From: Anaerolineales bacterium HSG25
GTDB taxonomy: Bacteria; Chloroflexota; Anaerolineae; 4572-78; J111
NCBI GenBank assembly: GCA_030377865.1
Contig: JAUCGA010000027.1
Span: forward strand, 4,670-57,994
DNA: 53,325 bases
Direction of reading: 5' to 3'
Both the position numbers and the translations under genes were made by a program. The notes below the pieces were generated by a model, which ran no database searches, was not told where the DNA came from, and saw only the letters and a list, made by a program, of their open reading frames with translations. Every line of letters begins with the position of its first letter. Within the stretch, counting starts at the first letter, position 1. Below, one piece after another: positions 1 through 9,625 of this stretch.

Positions 1-442
1 TGACAAATATAAAGCCTGCAATGCCTATGTTAAGGATTCTAAAAACAAACGTTTGTCAGCAGAAGAACCGTCAATTGCGTGGAAAAAAGGGGTGCTAACT
101 AAGTGGGATGATGAGAAGGGGTTTGGATTTATTCAACCTCTCAATAAAAAAGAGAAGCAGTTGTTCATTCATATCAGTGGTTTCAGATCTGATACGATGT
201 ACCGCCCTTTGGTTGGAGATGTACTCTATTATCAAGTTGTCCAAGACGAAACAACTGACAAATATAAAGCCTGCAATGCCTATGTTAAGGATTCTAAAAA
301 CAAACGTTTGTCAGCAGAAGAACCGTCAATTGCGTGGAAAAAAGGGGTGCTAACTAAGTGGGATGATGAGAAGGGGTTTGGATTCATTCAACCTCTCAAT
401 AAAAAAGAGAAGCAGTTGTTCATTCATATCAGTGGTTTCAGA
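1..442 (+). repeat. Tandem in-frame duplication, 255-bp period, inside the CSD gene
   Basis: Bases 1-187 recur at 256-442, an offset of 255 bp (85 codons, frame preserved). I count one silent C/T difference over about 185 bp before divergence near the end of each unit. The first copy begins at or before the window edge, so more units may lie upstream. Confidence 0.9.
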
Positions 443-949
443 ACTGATATGGCTCGTCGTCCTTTTGTTGGAGATACACTTTATTATCAAATTACTCAAC
501 ACGAAGCAACGGGTAAATACCGTGCCTGTAAAGCTCATGTAAGGGGTGTGAAAGATGGTGACCTAGAGAGGGCAAAACCGCACCCTTTTCAGGCGGTTGT
601 AGCTCAATCGCTGATAATTTTTCCGTTTGGCGCATCACTCTATCTGTTGTGGGCGGTGGGTAATCCGTTTCCTTTGATGATGTATGCTGTGATGAGTGTT
701 ATTACGACATGGCTATATTATGATGACAAAAACCGCGCCCAACAAAAACGTTGGAGAACTCCTGAATATCTGATACATTTTGCGGAACTACTAGGCGGGT
801 GGCCGGGAGCCTTATTCGCTCAATATAATATACGCCATAAAAACTCGAAGTTTTCCTACCAAATAGAGTTTTGGATCATTGTCTGTTTACATGGAATATG
901 GTGGGCGGCTTACGGCATGTTGCTGATAGCCCCATTTATACTGCGTTAG
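1..949 (+). CDS. Cold-shock-domain repeat / DUF1294 membrane protein (5' end outside window)
   Basis: The reading frame is already open at base 2 and runs to TAG at 947-949, so the start lies upstream of the window. The visible part holds the end of one cold shock domain, then two more. Each has an RNP1-like KGFGFI and an RNP2-like LFIHIS motif, the single-stranded nucleic-acid-binding signatures of the family. The last ~120 residues carry hydrophobic segments and the DUF1294 pattern (WRTPE, then GGWPGA, then RHKNSKFSY). CSD-DUF1294 fusions are known membrane proteins of unknown function that probably bind RNA or ssDNA at the membrane. The usual form has one CSD; here there are at least three, two encoded by nearly identical DNA. 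Family call is firm, function is not. Confidence 0.85.
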   Translation, partial: DKYKACNAYVKDSKNKRLSAEEPSIAWKKGVLTKWDDEKGFGFIQPLNKKEKQLFIHISGFRSDTMYRPLVGDVLYYQVVQDETTDKYKACNAYVKDSKNKRLSAEEPSIAWKKGVLTKWDDEKGFGFIQPLNKKEKQLFIHISGFRTDMARRPFVGDTLYYQITQHEATGKYRACKAHVRGVKDGDLERAKPHPFQAVVAQSLIIFPFGASLYLLWAVGNPFPLMMYAVMSVITTWLYYDDKNRAQQKRWRTPEYLIHFAELLGGWPGALFAQYNIRHKNSKFSYQIEFWIIVCLHGIWWAAYGMLLIAPFILR

Positions 950-1217
950 AGTAGGACGCATAGAATAGGCATAAGACCGCTAATTTAGTCGACGTGAATG
1001 AGTCACCTCCGACAACAGACCTCTTTTTCTGATCGTTGCGATGATGTCATCGCAACGGGTATTTGGCGGATATGTATCCCTTTACATCGAAGAAGGTGGG
1101 TACATACCCGCCGAGTATAGGTATCAGGTGAATACCTGATACCTTCACAAGGCGATAGATTGACTGGTTCAGTTGCAGAAGGCGTTGAGATTGGAATGAT
1201 AGAACCCGATGAGCCAA
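950..1217. other. Intergenic region with two long hairpins between convergent genes
   Basis: There is no supported gene. Two strong inverted repeats are present: 1034-1057 (11-bp arms, 2-nt loop, CGTTGCGATGA type) and 1119-1144 (11-bp arms AGGTATCAGGT, loop GAAT). They lie between convergent genes and could act as terminators, but neither is followed by a T-run. Confidence 0.6.
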
Positions 1218-3401
1218 TCACCTCTGTGAAGCTACAAACCCAGCCGCCTCTGCCTCTGCGGTTGTATTAAAACACTCTACATTTAAATACGTCTTTGCAT
1301 AGTATTGACCACTTGGTACGTGGTACTTTTTAGAGTTTTTATTACCTTTAATTTGGTTTTTAGTACACGGCCGCCAAGGCGGGTCGACTTCCTTATTGTT
1401 GGACGTTGGGTTAGATGAATCTGATGACTCAGACGATTGTGGCATAGCCGTAGGTTTTGGAGTAGCTTTGGGTATGGGGGTAGAGGTGGGGATAGGCGTA
1501 GCAGTAGGTGTGGGAGTAACCTCCACTTCCTGCTCACCCACATAAACCGTCCGCTCGTCGCCATTTGCCTCAGCCGAGGCTAGGGTAACTCCCTCAAAGG
1601 TGGTATTGAGCGACTTCTGCATCTCTGAACAAGCCCGTACTGTCGTATTGGAAATCGTTCCGCACCCAGCCGCGGTTTGGTTGACATTGTCTAACTGACC
1701 GCTTAACACCTCGGCCTTGCTGTCTCCACCAAAATAGGTTGCCGTATCGTCAATCAAACGATATATATAATTGGCCTGAGAATCGGTATGTTGACTGCTA
1801 AAGATGGCTCGTCCAGCCTCATCCAAATTCAGGTAAACCCGTCGTTCCGAGGCTCCATCCTCAATATAGATGCCCTCTAACGACAAATCGTGTCCATTAA
1901 TCGAGCTATAATATTCATGCAAATAATACAAGAAACCGATTGAATCGGTTGGCACTTCTGGCTCCGGTGTGGAAATGGTAAAAGTGGGGCCATTGTATGT
2001 GCCATCCTCAGAGAAGGTTGTCCCATCAACCACTTGATCTTCGGCATCAGGGTCGGGGGTGGGTGTAGGTGGGGGAACATAGTTCGGATTCGGGCCAAAT
2101 AGTGCCACATCGTCGATGTTAAAATTGACCTCTGGCCCGTTCACATCATTTTTTGTCCCCAAGATAAACAGTGTCAAATTGTTACTATTCCCACTAGAAA
2201 TAGCGCCTTGTACCTTTTGGAACTGCAACCGCCGTCGTTGATAGGCATTTTGTCCAGATAGATTTGAGCCAATACGAGGCTGTTCACCCAAAGGTACACG
2301 ATACCAGGCCTTAACGTTGGTGGCTTGTTTATGTCCACTATAATCAATACCCCAATAAAGATTATACAATCCTTTGTTGAACTCCTCGCGGGGCAAATCA
2401 CTCCGCATGAGGGCATAAAAGGAGAGGTTGTAGGTCGAATTGGGTAGCACCTCAATTGTTTGATGGATACCGATGGTGCGAGTAGTCACATCAGACGGCG
2501 CGGCACGGATACCGAGCATTTGGGACTGTTTCCCGGCATAAATTGCCTCGTCCCACTCTTCTCGTAACCATGTAAACTCAGCCTGACCATTGTTGTAAGT
2601 CTCCCAAAATGGAGCCACAGAGTTACGCTCTGTCCAAAACAGAGACTCAAAATCACCATTTCGCACCACGTTCTGTTCAACTGACAGAGTCAACACGTCG
2701 GGGTATTCGGGGGCGTTATAGGATTGCGTTTTATAACGCAGATAGAGGTACCCGTTGGTCGTATGAGCGGCATGTAATGATCCCCATTGCCAGTCTCTAG
2801 GCATGGCCCAAAAGCCTTGGTAGCCGACAATTTGAGACTCGTTCAAAAAACCGTTCTCTTCAGTCAACAGATAGTCGGTCACATCTCGAGCAAAATCGCC
2901 TCGTTTAGGAGCGTTAATCGCTTGATGTATGCCTGCCCGAATCGTGCTGACAAGGGTATCGAGTTCATCATTCACCTCACCATCAGAGCGGGCATTGTCG
3001 AACCCAATAATGTAGACATAAAGTCGGTTTTCGCCGATTTTATCCGCATCCACAACGAGCGACTGCGAGGCAATATCTTCGATATGTTCCCGTCGCTCAA
3101 GTACAGAGCGTACCGACAGGTTCTCACTTTTGGGATAAAATATCGCACCACCACAGGCCGTCGAGTCGGTAGGTGACTTGCCATCACTGGCAACCATCAA
3201 AAATCGAAATTCGCCATATTGTCCAATATCTACCCCACTACCGTCTATAAACTCCAACGATTGAGGGTCGATGATGATCCAGTTTTTTCCTGCTCCAGTT
3301 GGGCATAACTCTTTAGCCGTCTGAGCCGTTGTTTCTTGCCAACTTAGCCCAATCAAAACTAACCCCATTACAAAAACTAATAACCATGATGTACGCCACA
3401 T
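1218..3401 (-). CDS. Secreted protein with carbohydrate-binding-like and C-terminal 'sunset'-type domains
   Basis: A longer frame opens upstream, but the ATG at 3401 is preceded by AGGAGG at good spacing and starts a clear signal peptide (MWRTSWLLVFVMGLVLIGL, cleavage probably after TTAQ), so I start there (727 aa). Residues ~30-240 are an unrecognised globular region with several Cys. Residues ~245-430 contain 'NGDFES...FW' and a Trp/Tyr-rich beta pattern typical of CBM4/9-like folds. Two Pro/Thr linkers follow (PPPTPTPDPD and a longer TPTP run). The last ~55 residues (IKGN, YHVPSGQYY, EAEAAGF) match the small 'sunset'/Ada-like domain found at the C-terminus of secreted nucleases and other exported proteins. 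It probably acts at the cell surface on glycans; no catalytic motif was identified. Confidence 0.75.
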   Translation of the reverse strand: MWRTSWLLVFVMGLVLIGLSWQETTAQTAKELCPTGAGKNWIIIDPQSLEFIDGSGVDIGQYGEFRFLMVASDGKSPTDSTACGGAIFYPKSENLSVRSVLERREHIEDIASQSLVVDADKIGENRLYVYIIGFDNARSDGEVNDELDTLVSTIRAGIHQAINAPKRGDFARDVTDYLLTEENGFLNESQIVGYQGFWAMPRDWQWGSLHAAHTTNGYLYLRYKTQSYNAPEYPDVLTLSVEQNVVRNGDFESLFWTERNSVAPFWETYNNGQAEFTWLREEWDEAIYAGKQSQMLGIRAAPSDVTTRTIGIHQTIEVLPNSTYNLSFYALMRSDLPREEFNKGLYNLYWGIDYSGHKQATNVKAWYRVPLGEQPRIGSNLSGQNAYQRRRLQFQKVQGAISSGNSNNLTLFILGTKNDVNGPEVNFNIDDVALFGPNPNYVPPPTPTPDPDAEDQVVDGTTFSEDGTYNGPTFTISTPEPEVPTDSIGFLYYLHEYYSSINGHDLSLEGIYIEDGASERRVYLNLDEAGRAIFSSQHTDSQANYIYRLIDDTATYFGGDSKAEVLSGQLDNVNQTAAGCGTISNTTVRACSEMQKSLNTTFEGVTLASAEANGDERTVYVGEQEVEVTPTPTATPIPTSTPIPKATPKPTAMPQSSESSDSSNPTSNNKEVDPPWRPCTKNQIKGNKNSKKYHVPSGQYYAKTYLNVECFNTTAEAEAAGFVASQR

Positions 3402-3983
3402 TGTAGCACCTCCTAAAGGTATAATCGCAATAGCGCAAAAATCGTCTGAATGTGGGACGCAGAATGTCATGCCCGAATGTAGTTATCGGGCATCCACAGA
3501 TATAACAATAGATTCCCGCTAAAACCATGCGGGAATGACATGACTATATTTCGATTTCATGATGAGTTTTGCTCTACTGCGTATAATCATAACGCTTCAT
3601 TATATCATACCCTTGTTTGGAAGTTCAATGTTAGGTCGTTGATTTTGGGTGATGGTTATTTGGTTGACCATCAAGGTTTGCGAAATTACCCGCTAGTAAG
3701 AGGATGCCAAATAGTTAGCCCAAACTCCCGCAATCTCAAAGTTTGCGGGGAGTTGCTCTGTTAGTGCTGAGAAAATCGCTAAAATGAATGATTGATGTTA
3801 AAATGCAAGGCCAGCTAACAAACCTAGAAACGTTGCCACTATATCAACGAATGGTCGTATATGGATGAACCGGAACCGAGACTGGGCGCGTTGAGATTCT
3901 TTAGGCATATCAATCTGTTTAGAAAAACACAGTGGACGGTTCGGTATCGGTTGGGTTGGTAGAATGAGTACCGGAGGCTAATA
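3402..3983. other. Intergenic region, 580 bp, with palindromic repeats
   Basis: I see no convincing gene: the 74-codon frame at 3540-3764 has no ribosome site or family signature and overlaps repeats. It holds the cruciform at 3466-3540 and a hairpin at 3722-3755 (AAACTCCCGCAA / TTTGCGGGGAGTT), a divergent member of the CCCGCAAGTT palindrome family seen elsewhere. The last ~20 bases provide the ribosome site of the next gene. Confidence 0.6.
3466..3540. repeat. Compound inverted repeat
   Basis: The outer ends TGTCATGCCCG (3466-3476) and CGGGAATGACA (3530-3540) pair with one mismatch. They enclose an ATGCCCGA/TCGGGCAT stem at 3469-3493 and an ATTCCCGC/GCGGGAAT stem at 3512-3536. The whole can fold as a double hairpin and has the look of a REP-type intergenic element. 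Confidence 0.65.
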
Positions 3984-5768
3984 ATGATAAAATTTCCTTA
4001 TGGTATTGCCGATTTTTATAGAATTATTACACAAAACAACTTCTATGTCGATCGAACCGAAAATATACGACTACTTGAAGATGTAGGAAACACCTTGTTA
4101 TTCCTACGACCGCGCCGTTTTGGAAAGAGCTTATGGCTGTCAGTTTTGGAGAACTATTATGATGTTCGCAAAGCTGATGAGTTTGAACAACTTTTTGGGC
4201 ATCTAGCCATCGGACAGAATCCCACACCACTGCACAATCAATATCTGATATTAAAATGGAACTTCTCTGAGGTTGCTACAGTCGGTGATGAGGCAGAGAT
4301 GCGACAGGCGATACACAATAATCTCAATGATAGTGCATGGAGATTCATGCTGACCTATCAGGATATTTTACCGGTCAAAGTAGACCTAAATCCAACCGAT
4401 GCTCTATCGACATTTAGAAGGTTAATAGACGTTGTTAGTATAACCCCCTACAAACTCTATTTGTTGATAGATGAGTATGACAACTTAGCCAATGAGGTAT
4501 TGATGGGTGGAAACCCACAGGGAAAAAACCGATATGAAAAGTTGGTCAAAGGTGAAGGACTGTTAAGAACCATCTTCAAAGTGGTTAAGGCGGGCACAGA
4601 AGGGAGAGGTGTTGATAGGGTTTTTATCACTGGAGTCTCACCAGTGGTGTTGAGTGATATTACCAGCGGTTTTAACATTGCAAAGGATATCTCATTGTGG
4701 TCGCAGTTTACTGACCTGTGCGGTTTTTGGGAGTTTGAGGTAGCTGAGGCGTTAGCGCAAGTTGGTGAGCATTGTCAGTTATCACCGGAAAAAATTGAGG
4801 AAGCCCTGACAATCATGCGTACCTTTTATGACGGCTATAACTTGGGATATGATACCAAAGGACAACTTTACAATCCTACAATGGTTCTCTATTTTTTGGA
4901 CTATCTGGTACAAGGATGTAAATATCCCCGTCGCATTTTAGACACCAATTTGGCTATGGATGCCAACAAAATCGCCTACATCTCGCAATTGCCACAAGGT
5001 GAGCAGGTTGTTTCACAAGCCTTAGACGACGAGAATCCCTTAACGATAGCCGAGTTAGCCAACAACTTTGGGGTGAAAGAGATGCTCAAGCAACAGCATA
5101 ATAGCATTTTTATGGTCTCTTTGTTATATTATTTTGGGGTAATTACGTTGGCATCCGAGCAAACCGACATAGGAGAGTTGAAGTTACGTATCCCCAATTT
5201 GGTGATTCGTAAACTATATGTGGATCGAATTCATGAGATGATGCTACCGGATTTCATCTCTCAGGAGGAAGCTCGGCAACTGGTTAATCACTTCTATCAA
5301 ACTGGTGACATGCAACAACTGTGTGACTATGTTATCCAGAAACAGTTCACCATCTTTGATAACCGAGATTTGCGTTGGACGAATGAATTGACATTCAAAA
5401 CCTTGTTTTTGACGCTGTTGTTCAACGATACCTTTTACATCATGGATTCTGAACATGCTTTAAAACGGGGTTATTCTGACTTACTGATGATTGTTCGACC
5501 GGACATGCGACAGTTTCAATTGTTGGATTTTTTGATAGAGTTCAAGTATGTACCATTGGGCAAAAATAACCTAACCGGTAAGCAGGTAGCCCAGATGGAT
5601 CAGGCTGAATTGCTGGAGTTAAAGCCTGTGAAGGTGGCCTTAGCAGACGGTGCCAAGCAGTTGAGCAAATACCGAGCTACATTGAATAAGAGTTATGGGT
5701 CGGGTTTCTTGCGTTTACGTACCTATACCGTTGTCTCGGTGGGATATGAGCGGTTGGTGTGGGCGTGA
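3984..5768 (+). CDS. AAA-ATPase-like protein with C-terminal PD-(D/E)XK nuclease-type domain
   Basis: The N-terminus FPYGIADFYRIIT...FYVDRT...LLFLRPRRFGKSLWLS is the hallmark of the AAA-ATPase_like family. LRPRRFGKSL is the P-loop variant (residues ~40-50), and LLIDEYDN (~160) is the Walker B-like strand. The C-terminal ~100 residues contain the PD-(D/E)XK pattern (a conserved Asp in YSDLLMIV, then LIEFKYV with the E-x-K pair), as in the PDDEXK_9 family. The length of 594 aa is normal. These genes occur in many copies in Chloroflexota, Cyanobacteria and Bacteroidetes genomes; their role is unsettled and a selfish or defence-related function has been suggested. ATG at 3984 follows GGAGG. It stands alone, flanked by non-coding DNA. 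Confidence 0.88.
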   Translation: MIKFPYGIADFYRIITQNNFYVDRTENIRLLEDVGNTLLFLRPRRFGKSLWLSVLENYYDVRKADEFEQLFGHLAIGQNPTPLHNQYLILKWNFSEVATVGDEAEMRQAIHNNLNDSAWRFMLTYQDILPVKVDLNPTDALSTFRRLIDVVSITPYKLYLLIDEYDNLANEVLMGGNPQGKNRYEKLVKGEGLLRTIFKVVKAGTEGRGVDRVFITGVSPVVLSDITSGFNIAKDISLWSQFTDLCGFWEFEVAEALAQVGEHCQLSPEKIEEALTIMRTFYDGYNLGYDTKGQLYNPTMVLYFLDYLVQGCKYPRRILDTNLAMDANKIAYISQLPQGEQVVSQALDDENPLTIAELANNFGVKEMLKQQHNSIFMVSLLYYFGVITLASEQTDIGELKLRIPNLVIRKLYVDRIHEMMLPDFISQEEARQLVNHFYQTGDMQQLCDYVIQKQFTIFDNRDLRWTNELTFKTLFLTLLFNDTFYIMDSEHALKRGYSDLLMIVRPDMRQFQLLDFLIEFKYVPLGKNNLTGKQVAQMDQAELLELKPVKVALADGAKQLSKYRATLNKSYGSGFLRLRTYTVVSVGYERLVWA

Positions 5769-5900
5769 AATGATATGGTTCATTTGGGATAAGTAAATGG
5801 TCATTACAAAATTCGTAGTACGGTGTGGCGGCCGAAGTTATTAACTTTGGTTTCGCTGTGGGGTCGTTGAAATAGATAGGAGCACATCATCACCGAATAA

Positions 5901-8498
5901 ATGATAAAAATCCACTCCCTCAAACAATGGCTAAATCAACAACCGATTCGTAACCTAAGTTGGTTACAAATCGGTTTTGTTTGTTTAGTATCCATCATCA
6001 TCTTATTGACATTACAACAAAAACTCCAAAATGAACAAGCTGAACTGGTTCAACCAGATACCAGCCAACAGATAGAGGCCAAACTGTCGGCCTTGCCCCA
6101 AATCGGGCAAACCTTTGTCCCTCGTCAAGCGGGCTTGCGGGGTATCTACCTGCCCATGCAGGTCGTTGAGACCACTGGTAATCCTGCTCTAACCCTCCAT
6201 GTGCGCTCAAACTCTCCTTCGACAAGTTCAGGAGACGTGCCATCGACAGACTCAGGGAACATGCGGGTTGAGCATGTCGAAACCAACTCCGAATTAACGA
6301 AAGATATTCGCACCGTTACCCTGCCCATTTCTGAATTGAAAACACGTAACTTAGCCCGATTCTCCTTTGACCCCCTGCCCAATTCTTTCAATACACCTTA
6401 CTACTTCTTCATAGAAGCGACTCCCAATGACGGTGAGGCGACCATCATCCTCTATCATGGAGATATGCATAGCTATGTTGATGGGGCGTTATATATTGAT
6501 GGTGAACCTCATCAAGCCCAAGCTAGTTTTTACCTCAGTTATGACCGCCGTTATATTCTGTTTGATTGGATAGATTGGAGTATCAACAATCTGGGAGCGT
6601 TTATCGTTATTTTGGCAATCAGTTTTTTGCCGGGCAGTGCCTTGTTATTATGGTTAGGTCCGTCACCTAATAGTTTTAACCATATTGAATGGCTGGCCAT
6701 GACGGCAGGGCTAACCGTTGCTACATATCCGGTCTTACTACTGGTCGCCTCTTTGGTTGGTTTACCGTTTGGCCCAATTAGCTTGACCCTGTTACTATTA
6801 CTGGCCTTAGTGGCCATTGGATTGCATGTTGCCACTCATAATAGGATATTAACTACACCACAAATCTCACTCTCTCCACCCATTGTTTTATTTTGGGTGA
6901 TATTTACACTATCCGCTATCACTCGTATTGTGATCATACGAGGCCAAGATTTTCCGATGTGGGGAGATTCTTATCATCATACTGTCATCAGCCAACTGTT
7001 GGTTGAACGTGGCGGACTGTTCACCGATTGGCGACCTTATGCTGATATCGTGACCATGACCTATCATTTTGGGTTTCATACCTTCGTCGCGGTCTACCAT
7101 TGGTTGGCGGGTACAGAGATACAGACCTCCGTGTTGGTCATTGGACAAACCTTAAATCTGCTGACCGTCTTAGCCGCATTTTTACTAGGGCGACAACTTG
7201 GCGGTAATGATTGGGCTGGTGCGTTTGCCGCTCTGATTACTGGCCTAATCTCAGACTATCCCATGTACTATGTAAATTGGGGGCGTTACACTCAACTCGC
7301 TGGACAGATAATCTTACCTTCAATGATGGTTTTGACATGGCACACCCTTAAAACCGATTCATTCAATCCTAAATTACTGATATTAAACAGCCTTGGCGTG
7401 GCGGGTTTGGCTCTCACCCACTATCGAGTGCTGTTTTTCTACCCATGTTTTGTTCTCGCTATCTTACTATTGCATGTCTTCGAGACAGACTCGCCATTAC
7501 GCCGCTTATGGGCTGATATGAGGCATTTAGCTCTGATTGCGCTCGGTAGCCTTTTTCTGATTATCCCTTGGATATGGAACGTGGCCGGCAGTAAACTGTG
7601 GGTTATTCAAAGCACGCTGGCCCAACAAGATAAAAAGCATCGTTATGTCCAACAGTTGATTACTGATAACGGCTCTATTTTTGATCATGCCTCGGCTCTG
7701 CTGATTTTACTCGCTTTCTTAGGGCTTATTTGGGGATGTTGGCATCGACAACGAGGTGTTTTTCTGATTGGCATCTGGTCAATGTTACTGTTCGTTTTAG
7801 CCTATCCACACCTTTTCAACCTACCCGGCACGGCCTTAATTACCTATTTTGCCGTATTGATTGCTACTTATATCCCTCTGTCGGTGCTGGCCGGTTATAT
7901 CATGGCTAAAGTCAGCCAGATGCTCATAGCTTTGCATCATCGTCTTGCTTGGATTATTGTATTGGTGGCAATCGGTGTCGGTTTGATGGGCATGCCAGAA
8001 CGCATAGCCCTGTTTAATCCTAAGAACAGCCACATGACCAAACCCGATCTGCAAACCATGACTTGGATTCGGGAGAATCTGCCTGCCTCGGTCAGATTTT
8101 GGATTAACAACCGCTTGGCCTATAGTGGTACAATCGTCGCCGGTACCGACGCGGGCTGGTGGCTTCCGTTTTTAACAGGGCGTAACAGTTTGGTGATGCC
8201 AATGGCTTATGGCACCGAAATAACCGAACCACCGACCCATGCCAGAAAAATGGTTGAGTTATACTGGTTCATCCAAGAGCATGATTTCAGTTCGCCAGAA
8301 GTATGGAAACAGCTTAAAGATAATGGGGTCTCTCATATATATATCGGTCAACGACATGGCGAGGTGTGGCGCGGCCCAGAAAAAATACTAGACTCCAAAA
8401 TGCTACAAACAGCACCATTCTACCGTCCAATCTATCAACGAGATTTGGTATGGATTTTTGAGGTGTGTGACCAAATCGATACCTGCCAAAATAAATAG
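5901..8498 (+). CDS. Large polytopic membrane protein, GT-C glycosyltransferase-like
   Basis: 865 aa. One N-terminal transmembrane helix (~22-40) is followed by an extracytoplasmic beta-rich region (~45-215), then ten or more hydrophobic segments up to ~695 and a soluble C-terminal domain of ~170 residues. The stretch FPMWGDSYHH (~350) after the early membrane helices resembles the acidic first-loop motif of GT-C enzymes, which use polyprenyl-phosphate sugars. It opens the glycan locus and is 2 bp from the next glycosyltransferase gene, so a role in glycan assembly or protein glycosylation is likely. The best ribosome-site candidate (TAGGAG) is ~18 bp before the ATG, so the start is not secure. 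Residues ~106-127 derive from an inserted palindromic repeat (6218-6281). Confidence 0.7.
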   Translation: MIKIHSLKQWLNQQPIRNLSWLQIGFVCLVSIIILLTLQQKLQNEQAELVQPDTSQQIEAKLSALPQIGQTFVPRQAGLRGIYLPMQVVETTGNPALTLHVRSNSPSTSSGDVPSTDSGNMRVEHVETNSELTKDIRTVTLPISELKTRNLARFSFDPLPNSFNTPYYFFIEATPNDGEATIILYHGDMHSYVDGALYIDGEPHQAQASFYLSYDRRYILFDWIDWSINNLGAFIVILAISFLPGSALLLWLGPSPNSFNHIEWLAMTAGLTVATYPVLLLVASLVGLPFGPISLTLLLLLALVAIGLHVATHNRILTTPQISLSPPIVLFWVIFTLSAITRIVIIRGQDFPMWGDSYHHTVISQLLVERGGLFTDWRPYADIVTMTYHFGFHTFVAVYHWLAGTEIQTSVLVIGQTLNLLTVLAAFLLGRQLGGNDWAGAFAALITGLISDYPMYYVNWGRYTQLAGQIILPSMMVLTWHTLKTDSFNPKLLILNSLGVAGLALTHYRVLFFYPCFVLAILLLHVFETDSPLRRLWADMRHLALIALGSLFLIIPWIWNVAGSKLWVIQSTLAQQDKKHRYVQQLITDNGSIFDHASALLILLAFLGLIWGCWHRQRGVFLIGIWSMLLFVLAYPHLFNLPGTALITYFAVLIATYIPLSVLAGYIMAKVSQMLIALHHRLAWIIVLVAIGVGLMGMPERIALFNPKNSHMTKPDLQTMTWIRENLPASVRFWINNRLAYSGTIVAGTDAGWWLPFLTGRNSLVMPMAYGTEITEPPTHARKMVELYWFIQEHDFSSPEVWKQLKDNGVSHIYIGQRHGEVWRGPEKILDSKMLQTAPFYRPIYQRDLVWIFEVCDQIDTCQNK
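6218..6281. repeat. TTCGACA...TGTCGAA palindromic repeat inserted in frame in a CDS
   Basis: Ends TTCGACA (6218) and TGTCGAA (6275-6281) enclose TTCAGG/CTCAGG and GGTTGAGCATG motifs, the layout of the widespread 'TTCGACAAGCTCAGG' intergenic palindromes. It translates to a low-complexity Ser/Thr/Asp-rich peptide in the extracytoplasmic loop. Confidence 0.65.
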
Positions 8499-8500
8499 TT

Positions 8501-9622
8501 ATGAAAATCGCACTTGTTGGCCCAACCTACCCGTTTCGAGGTGGAATCGCTCACTACACCACCCTGTTGTATAAAGCCTTAGTTAAACAGCATACGGTGA
8601 TGTTTTATTCATTTAAACGTCAATATCCAAGCTGGCTTTTTCCGGGCCAAACTGATCGAGACAATAGCCGTCAGCCGTTGTATGGTGAGTGTCGTTATAC
8701 GATTGATTCGCTTAATCCGCTGACATGGCGAGATACGGCCAAGCAAATCGACCAGTTTCAGCCAGATATACTCCTCTTAAGTTGGTGGCACCCTTACTGG
8801 GCGCTGGTGTGGTTCTACCTGATGCACCGAGCTAAACGACAACAGGTTAGCATACTATATATTGTTCACAATGTGGTTTCTCATGAGACCAAATGGTGGG
8901 ATAAATGGTTAACCAAATCGGTACTATCATCAGCAAACAAGTTGATTGTTCATTCTAATGAAGAGAGACAACGATTATTAACCCTACTTCCCTCAGCCAC
9001 AGTGCAGGTTGTACCGCTTCCGACCTATACCCCTCTCAGCGAGCAGAGTCAGCCGTTATCCCAAACCGAGGCTCGGCAACAATTGAGTTTATCCGATACG
9101 GAACGAGTCCTACTATTTTTCGGTTTTGTTCGACCTTACAAAGGATTGCCGATTTTGCTAGAGGCGTTGGTTGAGTTAACACCAAGTCTGCCTGTACGCT
9201 TGTTGATTGTGGGTGAATTTTGGAAATCGGCTCAAGAAACCGAGCAGTTTCTGATTGACCATCAGTTGACCACACACGTAACAATCATCAACCGATATAT
9301 ACCGAATGAGGCGATTGGGATATATTTTTCTGCCGCCGATGTGGTAGTTCTGCCCTATCGTCGGGCTTCTGGTAGTGCGGTATTACAGTTAGCCTTTGGT
9401 TTTGGTAAACCGGTTATCGCTAGCGATGTTGGCGGACTGAACGATGTGGTGGCGGACGGTGAGACGGGACTGTTAGTACCCCCTAACGATAGTGTGGCCT
9501 TAGCGCAGACAATTGAACGATTTTATCAGACCAATCAAGCTTGGTCTGATAAAATAAAGAGCTACAATCAACAGTTCTCTTGGCAACACCTTGTTGAGCA
9601 GGTGACAAAAATACCCGTATAA
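8501..9622 (+). CDS. Glycosyltransferase family 4
   Basis: 373 aa. The N-terminal Rossmann half starts MKIALVGPTYPFRGGIAHYT, typical of GT4 (GT-B fold) enzymes that transfer sugar from a nucleotide donor. The C-terminal half carries VLLFFGFVRPYKGL (~205), the donor-site strand VVLPYRRASGSAVLQLAFGF with the conserved region before GKPVIASDVGGL (~285-315), and GLLVPPND (~325). Start ATG is 2 bp after the previous stop and the next gene follows after 3 bp, so it is co-transcribed with its neighbours. It probably adds a sugar to the exported glycan on the cytoplasmic side; acceptor and donor cannot be told from sequence. Confidence 0.9.
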   Translation: MKIALVGPTYPFRGGIAHYTTLLYKALVKQHTVMFYSFKRQYPSWLFPGQTDRDNSRQPLYGECRYTIDSLNPLTWRDTAKQIDQFQPDILLLSWWHPYWALVWFYLMHRAKRQQVSILYIVHNVVSHETKWWDKWLTKSVLSSANKLIVHSNEERQRLLTLLPSATVQVVPLPTYTPLSEQSQPLSQTEARQQLSLSDTERVLLFFGFVRPYKGLPILLEALVELTPSLPVRLLIVGEFWKSAQETEQFLIDHQLTTHVTIINRYIPNEAIGIYFSAADVVVLPYRRASGSAVLQLAFGFGKPVIASDVGGLNDVVADGETGLLVPPNDSVALAQTIERFYQTNQAWSDKIKSYNQQFSWQHLVEQVTKIPV

Positions 9623-9625
9623 TCT

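Noticed and set aside
1003..1221. 72-codon minus-strand frame next to the secreted protein gene
   Set aside because: It overlaps hairpins, has no ribosome site or family signature, and its composition does not look like protein.
3540..3764. 74-codon frame starting in a palindrome
   Set aside because: It begins inside the 3466-3540 repeat, has no ribosome site, and ends in another hairpin.
3984..5768. AAA-ATPase-like/PD-(D/E)XK gene as the core of a defence island
   Set aside because: It stands alone, with no other recognisable defence gene nearby, and such genes are scattered singly in many genomes.
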